A stretch of 64,000 nt of DNA, taken from Ectocarpus siliculosus (Eukaryota > Sar > Phaeophyceae > Ectocarpales > Ectocarpaceae). Shown here piece after piece: positions 12,601 through 22,448 of this stretch; within the stretch, counting starts at the first letter, position 1, and each line of letters begins with the position of its first letter. The position numbers and the translations under genes were made by a program. Location of the stretch: the NCBI GenBank assembly GCA_000310025.1, contig FN648498.1, positions 533,326-597,325 on the forward strand, written 5' to 3'. The notes below the pieces were generated by a model. It was not told where the DNA came from. It worked only from the letters and a program-made list of their open reading frames with translations, and searched no databases.

Positions 12601-14212
12601 ATCGCCGGCAACCTCGACGGCAGCCGCCATCATCAACGCCACCGCGGCGGCGGTTAACTCCGCCGCCGCTGCAGCCGCCGCAAAGAAGAGCGGCGCAGGC
12701 CGGAGAACAACAGCAACAGCAGCAACAACAACAACAACAACCCCGCCGAAGAAGCCGCCCTTGGGCCGTGCTCAGGCGGCGGTGGCGGCGGTGACACCCA
12801 CGGCACCCTCGCCGGAGGAGGAGGAAGAAGAGCGGGGGCAACGGCGCCCGGGGAAGAAGCAGGGCAGGAGAGACCCTCAGCAGCCGGCGGCGGTAGGGAG
12901 AGAAAACGGCAAGACTTTGTTCTCGGCCTTGTCGTCATCGTCGTTGTCGTCGTCGTCGTCGTTGTCGTCGTCTGCTGCTTCTTATGGGACAGCGGCGGCT
13001 GTCGCCGCTAACAGGTGGAAAGGCTCGCCGACAGCGGCGGCTAGCAGAGCCCTCGAGGACGATGGCGAGGAGCCGTGGGTTGTAGTCGGCGGCACCGGCG
13101 GGAAGCGAGCTGGAGGCACCAAGTGGAACAAGGGGCATCAGCAGCAGAGGGCGGCGGCGGCACCTGCACCACCGGTTGGGTCGGGCGGCGGCGGCAGCGG
13201 CGGGACCTCTTCTGTCGTCTGGGCGAGCGAATCAAGCCCCGCGAATGTCGCCGTTCCGGCGGCTACGCTGGTTCGGTCGAGCGCGGTGGCATCACCACCG
13301 CCGGCCACCGCCGCCGCCGCCACCGGTACAGCGCCGCGTGTTTCCGTCCCGTCTCCCTCACACGTGCAAGTAGTTCCCCCCGGTGGCGGGGGGCCCGGGG
13401 GTGCGTGGGGGGGTGCTGGTGTCGTCAAGCCCGCGGTGCCCCCGGCGGTGTCCTCCAGACCTGTGGGTACGCCGAGCTCAACAACCGCGAAAGGAGTCCT
13501 CCGCCAGCCCGTAGCGAACGGTTCGCAGTTCGCCCCGCAACGGCAGGGGCCGGGCCCGGGGTCCGTGTGGGGTGCGTCTTCGAGTATCATGGACGCGAGA
13601 CACAACCCTCTCTCTGTTGCCCCGCCCGCTTCTTCTGCTTCTTCGCCGGCGGCGGCGGCGGCGGGGTCTTCTCTCGGTGCGCCTTTCGCGGGATTGCCGG
13701 CCGCCGCTAGGGCTCCGGGCCCCTCCAACCGGGCGGGTGTGATTGGCTCACGGCCACAGGCGACGGCGACGACGGTGGCGGCGGCAGCGGTGGTGGCGAA
13801 GCCGGTCGGGCCGTCTTCGCGAGGACTCCCGACCGCGAATGCTCTTTCGCCCACGTCGACTACGGTAGGCAGCAGAGTCACGACAACGGCGGCGAGTGTG
13901 AATAGCAAGGGAGGGACGGGGGTCGCCGGTACCGTGAGCAGCAGCGGCGGTGTGTCGCCTGCCGGTGTCGCGATCCCTTGGCAAGAGGCACCGGTCGGCG
14001 GTGGCAGCGGCAGCAGCAGCGCGAACAGCAGCAGCAGCGTGAGCAGCCTGTTCCGGAGCGCGTCAACCGGGTCGGAAGCCTTGATCGAGAACGAGAAGCT
14101 GGTCAGCTTCTTGCTCGAGACCGGATCGATCTTGGCGCTGGCGCGGCGGCTAGAAGAGGAGGAAGACTGGAGGAGGCCAGTGCCATCGTCTATCAACTCC
14201 CGCCCGGGCTAA
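1014..14212 (+). CDS. Importin-alpha-like armadillo protein with zinc-cluster and disordered C-terminal extension (5' partial)
   Basis: Fifteen phase-consistent exons: 1014-1073, 1187-1326, 2019-2175, 2943-3091, 3678-3804, 4410-4517, 5154-5360, 5984-6073, 7031-7120, 7671-7817, 8522-8763, 9637-9787, 10470-10547, 11102-11341, 12482-14212 (3,717 nt, 1,238 residues plus TAA). Exons 2-11 read as an importin-alpha solenoid, for example ACWTLSNIAAG, ALRTIGNVVCA and GAWSLFNLLDGQPRP, ending in the family's C-terminal element (LTPEKIQALEAHKN). Importin-alpha carries NLS cargo into the nucleus with importin-beta. Several conserved groove Trp/Asn positions are changed (AMWVLGKLA, ACSALSHLC), so it is a divergent member. 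Exon 12 adds a Cys-rich cluster (CAIC, CAEC, CHVC, CDC), exons 13-14 a Lys-rich helical stretch, and exon 15 about 575 residues of Ser/Ala/Gly/Pro-rich disorder with an acidic helix at the end. The N-terminal IBB was not found. Confidence 0.88.
4518..5153 (+). other. GC-AG intron of the importin-alpha-like gene
   Basis: The exon ends CACATCAAG and continues GCAAGA, giving a GC donor. Joining it to the CAG acceptor at 5153 restores the uninterrupted family motif HIKVVVESGVCKRLVQLL. The nearest GT donor downstream (GTAATG) would break the reading frame and the homology. Confidence 0.85.
6640..6686 (+). repeat. AGC trinucleotide repeat
   Basis: A run of about a dozen AGC/AGT triplets within an intron of the importin-alpha-like gene. 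No coding role is apparent. Confidence 0.9.
9788..9962 (+). repeat. Imperfect CTG-rich minisatellite
   Basis: Interrupted CTG triplets alternate with TAAATG, GATT and TAATGC segments just downstream of the donor of the zinc-cluster exon. It is intronic; several in-frame stops exclude coding. Confidence 0.85.
10900..11080. other. Assembly gap (100 N) with smeared flanks
   Basis: N run at 10924-11023. The right flank (TTACACAAAAAAAGGG, then G and C runs) is a homopolymer-expanded version of the left flank that starts TTTACACACAAAAGTAGC near 10868. The gap lies inside an intron, so the neighbouring exon model is unaffected. Confidence 0.9.
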
Positions 14213-15705
14213 ATAGTGCTGCAACACTGGAGAGCTCGGTTGTTGCCGGAGATCCGCGGAGAGAGTGCGGTCGATCGATGTGTAGAGTGATGGCATTACT
14301 GCTTTTTTTTGTGGCAACCTTTTTGCGTGCTGTTGTTGTCATGTGGTGTGAGTTTCAATGAAATGTTTTCGCATCGGGTCTTGCTGGGAGGGCGTCGGCC
14401 AAGGACTCGAGGTGGGAGTGGACTCTTTAGCACAGCCCCTTGTTGCGATATGTTTATGTGTGTTCTTGTCTTACCCACCTCGCCGGTGCGTTTGAATTCA
14501 TTCGACGTCCTCTCCAACCTCTCCAACTTACATATGCACATCTACGATGGGGCTTGTCTTTGGCTGTGCTTCTTTCATCTTCCTCTTGTTGCTGATGTAG
14601 TTTGTTCTACAATTCTTCATTCTGAAGTCTTGCGGAGTATTCCCGGACTGACTGGGGCTTGCTCTATGGTACTTATACGTTTTAGTGTGGTCAGGCTACA
14701 GCAGTCCATTGAGTTATGTCAAGAGTAGGCCAACCAACAGGGTTTGATACTGGGTCATGATAGGTTTCCACGTCTGCAATACTTCGTAGATGCATGCGTG
14801 ATTATTGGCGTTCCGCTTCGCACCAACATGCCTCCGGTTTCTCTTGATTCCTATTCGATACCAGTAGTATGGAGTGAATAATACAAGGAAAACGTTCGTT
14901 TGGACGACGAAAGAAAATGAAGTTTCAGCAGTAGGCCTGACCTTCTTCTCTTCTGTCGCTCTTGTTTGGCCCAACGAAAGTCATGGATACTGAAAAGGCA
15001 AAAAAGCATTTTTTGTTCACGGCAAGAAGGCTCAATTTTTTATGGCAGCGTGGATGCCTGTGCCGTCCTCCTCCCATCAACACCACAGGATCTGAGACCC
15101 GGTGTGTGTTGGTTTGTCGAAATGGTGGAAATCAACCTCGCAACACGTCTGTTTGTCGCATTCGATTTTACTTATTGGTCATGGCACAGCCACAAATCAT
15201 CCATCTTGGTAGTACTTGACAGGCATCCGCAAAGGGCCCTCCGGAGAGGACCTGCAGCACATACTGTACATGAAACACGGTGAATTAGCAGTCAGTGCCT
15301 CGACCCCCAAGACTGAGCTTTCCAACCAACGTTTGCATACGTCAGTTACTTAAGGCGGGAATCCACACCCACGCCTTCAAAACTTCAAAAATACTGAGAG
15401 ACATGCAAGTTAGTAAGCTCTCAAGAGTCATTGCACTACAAAAATGTTCCCCCAATCCCCCAAAACCTCAAAATATATTTCTCGATACTACTGCACACAA
15501 AAATAGTCCCTGTTAGGCCAATTGCGACATCATGTTCATAAGTGAGTGGTGCCATCGGCGCGATTGCTCTCATTCGCTCGCCTCCCACCTCGCCACCGCG
15601 CCCACCCACCCCGCCACAAACAGCAAACGAACGTTCGCACTTCCAATTCATTGTATTAATTATCGATCATGAAAGTTTGGGAGTTCCAGTCGGCGTTCTT
15701 GAAAA
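14213..15705. other. Intergenic region between importin-alpha-like and EF-hand genes
   Basis: This holds the presumptive 3' untranslated region of the upstream gene and the promoter side of the downstream one. I see no further coding exon, RNA gene or clear repeat. Confidence 0.5.
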
Positions 15706-18650
15706 ATGAAACCGTCATGTTCCATCCACGGCGTGGTGCATCAACCACGGACCCACGGCACAGCCAGCCTGAGCCGGAGGTATGAAGGCATGGTCCTCAC
15801 GCAGGAGGAGATCGACGGTTGCCGAGATGCTTTCCTCGCCTTCGATAAGGACCGGAGCGGCAATATTGATGTGTGGGAACTGCGACAGGTGACTTGATCG
15901 GCTTGACACAAAAACATATTTTTTTGGTGGTCGGCGCTTTCAGCAAATAATGAATCTGGACACACACCGGCGGCTCACCGGTGGACTGATACTGTTCCTA
16001 AGCAACGTTGTACCATCTGCCATGGTATGTGTGTGTTAGCCATCTGGAGGTACAAGGCTATGCGCATATGGTCGGCCGAGCAGGGCATGGTGAGGTCGGA
16101 ATACATCCCCATTCTCTTTACGCGCGGTGGCACAAGCCCGCATGTCTATTAATATATATGTAGGTGTCAGACAACGACCGAGTAAATAGTCTAGTCTACA
16201 CTTTCTACGCATGGATGGGTTTCTGATAGTTTCTCCGCATGTATGGGGTGCACCGTGTGGCAGTGTGCACTCGAGTCTTGCGCGTTACTCCCAGCCAAGC
16301 CTACAAGTAGGTTGATCCGTATGACAGACGTCAATTGTTTCCAGTCTCTCTTGGTTGTGATGTTTCCGAATGCGATCCAAGAACGCCCCGAGTCCAAACG
16401 TTGCTCGCTCTCGAAAACCCTTCGCATTTGTTTTGAAGGTGCTGGAAGCGATGGGGCAGAAACCAACGGAAGAGGAGCTCTTTCAGATGATAAGCGAGGT
16501 AGACGACAACATGTCTGGCTCCATCGACTTTCCGGAGTTTCTCAAGGTACAGCCAACCGCCTGCGGTTGATTTGATGGGTTTATCTATTCTGTTCTCCGA
16601 TAGAAAGGTGCACCACCATGTGGTATTTGTGGGATGATAATAATAATAGTCGAACGCATACTACGCATATATATGTGAGAGACTACTTCATCTGGCTAAA
16701 GGTGAGAGATCGATGCCTGCGACTGATGTGGGTCGATTGCCTTCGCTATCGTAGGTGAAGTACTTCTCTTCTTGCCTTGAAGTAAAATGAACTTAATTGT
16801 GAGGGTGGCACCACCGTTCGTTCGTAATGAAGTTGTGTGAGGTGCGCAGTCTTACAAATATCTGCAGAGCAAAGAAGAAATGTCTTGGATTGATACTCAA
16901 CTTGCAGGTATGTGTACATGTGGCATGATGATAGCGCTGTGCCCACTCTACACATGGTACTTGTACTACCCTAGCAGGCAGAGTGTAGGACTAGACGTTC
17001 TTAGGTTCACTCCTCCTGACGTTCGTTGTGATACAGCCGTTCCGTGTCTGCTGCATGTATGTATTGTAGTGTGTAAAAAAAGTACAACACACATACTACA
17101 TACACCCAACGATGGTCGTTTCGTCCTTCTCAGAGAACAACCCAAAGTCAATCGAGCACCTGTATTGTCTATACCATTTATTTACGCTTCCTTTGGGGTG
17201 TGCAAACACCCGGTCACTCAATACCTATCCTCAGGGGTGGAGGACCTGAAAAATAAATACAGTAGCAAGCAAGCGTGATCACCTTCAATCAACACTGATT
17301 TCAACGAGCATTCAATAATCATCATGCAATCTCTACAAGAAATAGAGGGAGAAAAGAGGGCTCCACATACCAGCGGTCGATTAGGCACCCCCCGAAAAAA
17401 TATCTCACGGCGCTTCGCGCTTCGTGATGTGAGAGCCCGGTCCGGTGATAACCTGGCGTGCTCCGTCCCGGCTTCGTAGGAATGAGGTCAGTCAATGGTC
17501 TAACGAAGTTGTACGGCATGCACGACTATGAGTACCGCCCCCCCCCCCAATATGTCACGGCGCTTTGCGCTTGGGGATTCGCTAGCCTGATCCGGTGGAA
17601 ACCCGGCTTGCTCCGCCCCGGCTTTGTAGGGATGCAAGGGCGAAGGTCAAACGACTACGGCATGATGTTTGTACATGAACACATCCTCGGCAACCGGCGG
17701 GAAGTGATATCGATAGGATAGTTAGGATAAGGAAACATTTTGAGCCACGTGAACGCACGGGATATTCACACGCTGTTGAAACCCCTTGCAAGGGAAACAT
17801 TCTCAACCTGGACGTGATTTCCTAAAGCTTTCAATAGAACGGCAGCGCACACGGTTCATGGCCGCTCCCGGCCTGTAGTCTGCTTGTGTTTTCCCCGTGA
17901 ACTTCACGTTACATTGATTGGTCATTTTGCTTCGAAGGTGAAACGTTGAGTGTAGCAAAACAACAATATCTAGACTATCTCTGTAATGCCAGACTCACCC
18001 AATTCATACACACGCCACCACTAAAGTAGCGAACGCGAACTCCAGAATAACTTGCATCTGCTTTCATATTTACCGTCATCAAAGAATGTCACTCACATCC
18101 GGTCTCAAGCATGAAGTTCCCACCTCCTCGAGTGCGACCTACCGTGCGTGATTGCCATCCTCATGGGGACTTTGCCGGTGAAGGTTATCGAGAACCAAAA
18201 GACTCGGGCGCAAAACTTCGACGACGAGACGGACATGATCGACGCCTTCGTCGCTTGTGGAGGGAGGATGGACAAAACGGGTCACGTCAAAAGGTAAGCC
18301 GAGGCCCACACAATGATGGCACGTAAATAAGTGTTGCACCCTCCGGAAATTATCCCGTCCCGTAAATAATGCACTCGTCTTCCGATTTCAGGGCACTCAA
18401 AGATTAGTTTTAAGCTAGTTGAATCCTAAGAGTGTAACAGCGTACCACGGTGGATGGTGACCAGAATCAATGCCGTCGTCACCGATTATATTTGTTCAAC
18501 GTTGTTCTCCCTGTGTTCAGGGGCGCCTTGGTAAAGATCATCAAGGTTGACTTCGGCCTGACGATAAACATAGAGGACCTCATCAACAAGATCGACGCAG
18601 ACGGCTCGGGCGAGATCGAGTTTCCCGAGTTCAAGGCCCTCCTCTCCTGA
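15706..18650 (+). CDS. Four-EF-hand calcium-binding protein, flagellar/calmodulin-like
   Basis: Four exons join in phase: 15706-15888, 16439-16546, 18184-18293, 18521-18650, giving 176 residues. Loop 1 ([12 protein letters not shown]), loop 2 ([12 protein letters not shown]) and loop 4 ([12 protein letters not shown]) are canonical 12-residue calcium loops. Loop 3 ([12 protein letters not shown]) lacks the acidic first ligand and probably does not bind calcium. The order and the segment [14 protein letters not shown] resemble the outer-dynein-arm docking complex DC3-like/EF-hand proteins of flagellated protists, so a Ca2+ sensor on the axoneme is a reasonable guess; ordinary calmodulin-like function cannot be excluded. 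The start is uncertain: the ATG at 15706 gives a 28-residue lead, while an in-frame ATG at 15790 sits just before the first helix. A candidate micro-exon at 16868 is not needed for phase. Confidence 0.88.
17390..17690 (+). repeat. Tandem pair of dispersed repeat units with poly-C junction
   Basis: Two related units (about 17396-17550 and 17551-17680) share TCACGGCGCTT, CCCGGCTT(C/T)GTAGG and the ending ACGGCATG. The first ends in GAGTACCGC followed by a C run. That ending resembles the 3' tail of the non-LTR element at 60.2 kb. They lie in the second intron of the EF-hand gene. Confidence 0.65.
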
Positions 18651-19569
18651 TGATGTTATTGTTACTCCTTGTTGTCGGAACACGTGTTGCGCTTCCTGCT
18701 CGACACGCACCGGGGGTGCCCTACCTCACGCTCCACCCAGCAAACAGCAGCTGTGACGTTGTTTGGAGCCCGCCGACGTTTTCAACAAAGTGTACATAGA
18801 CAGTTCGAACTTACGTAATTGAGAGCGACCGATGATTCGGATGAATGTGATTTCTAACTACAAAAGGCAGATCGTTTAATAACTAGAGAAATCCCCGTCG
18901 TTAGGCCTACATAAGTGATAGACAGCTCACACGAGGGCTTATAGACATGTTTCGATTCTTGTTTGGGTGGAGCGTGAACAACGTATGGCCCTCTCCGACG
19001 GATAGATATTCAGGAGAGACTCTCGCTTAGCGTAGATCCACTATTTTCTTGTTGTACCGTACATACATGCCGAGTTGTTGAAGGTGTTAAAATGGACGTT
19101 GTTCGTTGTCTTCAAACAACTGTGCGTGGAAGTACTTCTGACCCGATTAGTCTAGCCCGGCTTCGGTTGGTGTTGTGGTTGTCGCCGTTACCGTTGCCAT
19201 TAAGGTCCAATATTTTGACACCCTGGACCTTCTTAAAAAAATTAGCGCCCAAGAAAGGCTAAAGGCATGATAGGTACTTCATGTTTGGTGCTCACTTGGC
19301 TTGGCATGTTCCTAGCCAATACTATCATCTCTCTGGTCAAGACACCAGAATATAGTCCACTTCGTCAAAAACTAACATATCTTGGAAGTCAAGGCACGAC
19401 GCCATGAGGCCATGCAAGGTCGTCGTCGCGTAATCTCATGATCTCATGTGCTCTCTTGATGATGCGTTGGGCGTCATCGTTTGTACCGAGAGGGATGAGA
19501 GGTTGACAGGTCATGAGCCTCAGGAAGCCACTCTTCCTTTCCTTTCCTTTCCTTACTCTCTCGTCGTGT

Positions 19570-19675
19570 CGAAGAGAAGAGAAGAGAAGAGAAGAGAAGA
19601 GAAGAGAAGAAGAGAAGAGAAGAGAAGAGAAGAGAAGAGAAGAGAAGAGAGGAGAAGAGAGGAGAAGAGAAGAAA
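19570..19675 (+). repeat. AGAAG/GAGAA simple repeat
   Basis: About 105 bp of purine-only AGAAG units with a few GG and GA slips. Long open frames on both strands here are artefacts of the repeat. Confidence 0.95.
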
Positions 19676-20047
19676 AGGCCGAACGGAATCGGTTCCGGTA
19701 GGCATGCGCGTTGCTTGTGGACTTTGGCATATAACCACGTGGGGCTGCGACTGAGATAGAAGAGTCTCTTCTCGCCGGAGAACGTCGGAGCGTAACAATG
19801 AATCGCTTGTCCGCAAGGGAGCAGCAGCCACGATTTCGCATCATAAACTTGCACTACAGTAGTTCAACGGAGGTCTTCATTTTTCTAGACTATTGATTGC
19901 CAACACGCCCAAAAGCAGCGATCGAAGCCACTCTTCATAAAACATGGTTTCAAAGAACAATATAGGCACGGATACCTCGAAGAAATGCAATGCATATCTC
20001 GACCCAACCCCATGGGGATCACGCCCTTCTATGCCATACATCCGGTC

Positions 20048-20190
20048 GCCCCGGTGGTCTAGTTGATATCCTCGAAACCTTCTAGAGGTCAGCTCGATGG
20101 TTCGAATCCCGGCGGAAGCGAGCTTTTCTTGCAAATTGAGTTTTTCTCTCGCTTCCGCTTCTGGCCTAGTGGATAGCGCTAGTTCGTGTG
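20048..20190 (+). repeat. tRNA-like / possible SINE head
   Basis: TGGTCTAGTTG matches a Pol III A box and GGTTCGAATCC, about 35 nt later, matches a B box exactly. The acceptor and T stems do not pair, so this is not a functional tRNA. About 65 nt downstream a second A-box-like segment, TGGCCTAGTGGATAGCGC, occurs without a B box. The arrangement fits a decayed tRNA-derived SINE. Confidence 0.4.
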
Positions 20191-21321
20191 TACACAGAGG
20201 GAAGAGAGTGCTGAACTCTTCTCGCGTTAAAAACCGAAGGCAAAGTACCGCAGGAGGGGAGGGGAGAGAAGGGCTCTTCTGTGTGACCACGGGTTGGAGT
20301 AAACGGGACTAGTGCTGTGAGAGCTGATTTGAAGTGAAGACAAAAAACAAAAAATGCCAAGCGCTTAGACATGAGAAACCAAACATTCCCGCTCGGGTTC
20401 TCCTTGACAGCTGAAATAAAACCTGCCGGTAGTTTTCTCCACACCAAGCGGAGTCGCACAGACTAGCTTGAAGATCGTCTATAAAGCGTTATTTCTTCCG
20501 TCGCTACCGCCGTTTTACACTGCACACACTTTTTGTTTGAGAGACTAGCAGGTTCCGAGATCTCTAGAAAGGGGTCACCGATTACAAAAAATCAGAGCAC
20601 ATCGCTCTCGCTTATACCCCCGGTGGCTTGCCTTTCTGTCTTATCTTCCGTCTCTACATCAACAAACGACACACCGCTTATGTACATACTGCAGTACACC
20701 CGAACGCCGCGCAGAATACTACTGTCCAGCCAACTCTCCAACTACAGTGACCAAAGATATTAGGTGTGCGCGTCTGCAAACAGCGACAACGCTGATGTTG
20801 ACCACAATCCAGACTAACACACGAGACTTATCAAAGCCAAGCGCATACACGAAACGGTCACGGTTCGCTGTCCATTCTATTCGAAGCCTACAGTGCCAGT
20901 CCAGGGCCACAGCCAACCGGTCTCGCGCCAAAATTTCGGCTAACCGAGACAAAAGACAGTGAAACGGTCGGTAGGAACGGCTGAACCGTGTGCCATACAA
21001 TTGAAACCCTAAACTGTGGTTCCGGGTAAGTGAGGACATCTGAAAGAACGGTGTTCACCACTACAGCAGCTCCCGCCACTACTCAATCCAATCCAAAATT
21101 TGCGCAAGGGCGCGCTGTTGTCCAATTAGCCTTGCTGTATTAGATTGATTGTGAACCTCTAAACACATACGATGCACAACCACCGATACACAACCTGGTG
21201 GGTCCAAGAGAATACAAAAACCCACTTCGAGCCGTCGAAATCGACACCATACGATGTAGAGAACAAAACCGAAACAAAAACATGGTGAGTTAACCGCACT
21301 CGCGAACGCGTGCACGCCACG

Positions 21322-22415
21322 TTACAAGCTGCTGTGCCCCCTCGTGTGCTCCAGCAGTCCCTCATTCTTCTCGAGATTGCTCCTGCGAAGCTGCTCGTAT
21401 CTCTGCTCCATCATCAAGCCCTGTTTCAGGATTGCGGCGTTCCGAAACGAGAAAAAACAAAAGAAGACATCATTGGCACAAAACCGCACGTCATGACGGA
21501 AGGTGGATCTGTGCAATAAATAGCAGGAGGGCGGAACTACAAGCGGCAGAAAAATTCTGGGTCATGCGGTTCCACTCCAAGTTCCCCTGGATACTGTTAG
21601 ACTCGTTTGTGGGTACCCTGTGAATTTCGTGTTTGCAAGAGACCCACGCACGAGGAAATTTTCTTTGTGTGGTCAAACCGTCTCCTCAGCGCGGTCAACG
21701 TTTAATAGAAAACACACACAACCAAACAGTCCGGCAGATGGTGACGGACTGAGAGCGCCGTGGAATGGGAGAGGTGGGGGGGGGGGAGGGGGGGCAGTGG
21801 TGCCGACCGTGGGGGGGGGGGGGGGTTCCCCCGGCCTTATTTGGGCCTCTCCCTAACCCGGGCCAAAAAGGTTTTTAAAAAACCCCCACAAAAAAACCCC
21901 AACAACTTTCCCCCCACCTGGTGGGCGGGGGTCCCCCCCCCGGTCCCCCCCCCCCTTGGGCCCCAAGTTCCCCCCGTCCAGGAAAGAATCCCTTCCCCTC
22001 CCCTAAACCAAAGTTTCCCCCAAACCCCGGGCCCCCCCAAACCCCCCAACGTTTGGCCCCAAAACCCCGCCGCCCAAACTTAAAAATAACCCCCCCAATA
22101 AAAAAAAAGGCCAGGCCCATCCAAAAAAAGCGTCCTAAAATCCTCCGAAAGAATCCGCTTTGGAACCCCGGTCCCCCCCCCCCGGGAAAAGGGTTTGGGG
22201 CCCCCGGTGCGGTCCGCCCCCCCCGGAATTTTCCTGTTCCAAGTCCAAGCCCCACCCCCTTTTACGTTTTCATGGGAAAACAACCGGCCAAAAAANNNNN
22301 NNNNNNNNNNNNNNNNNNNNNNNNNNNNNNNNNNNNNNNNNNNNNNNNNNNNNNNNNNNNNNNNNNNNNNNNNNNNNNNNNNNNNNNNNNNNNNNCGCCC
22401 CGGGCCCCCCCGGGA

Positions 22416-22448
<33 letters not shown>

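Larger units (their letters stand above)
18651..21321. other. Intergenic region between EF-hand gene and membrane-protein gene
   Basis: The two flanking genes converge here. Apart from the GAGAA-type simple repeat and the tRNA-like segment listed separately, no coding exon is recognisable. Open frames inside the purine repeat are compositional only. Confidence 0.5.

Noticed and set aside
12494-14196. Long minus-strand and alternate-frame ORFs opposite the importin tail
   Set aside because: They mirror the low-complexity GC-rich coding strand and have no splice or family support.
16868-16910. Candidate micro-exon [13 protein letters not shown] in the EF-hand gene
   Set aside because: It ends in phase 1, while the next exon needs phase 0. 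Joining the neighbours directly gives the expected EF-hand spacing.
19446-19854. Arg/Glu-rich or Ser/Leu-rich proteins in the purine repeat
   Set aside because: They are translations of a simple repeat with no flanking coding signal.
20048-20120. Functional tRNA gene
   Set aside because: The A and B boxes are present, but neither the T stem nor the acceptor stem pairs.
21875-22255. Gly/Pro-rich ORFs around the 22.3-kb gap
   Set aside because: They lie in smeared low-quality duplicate sequence.
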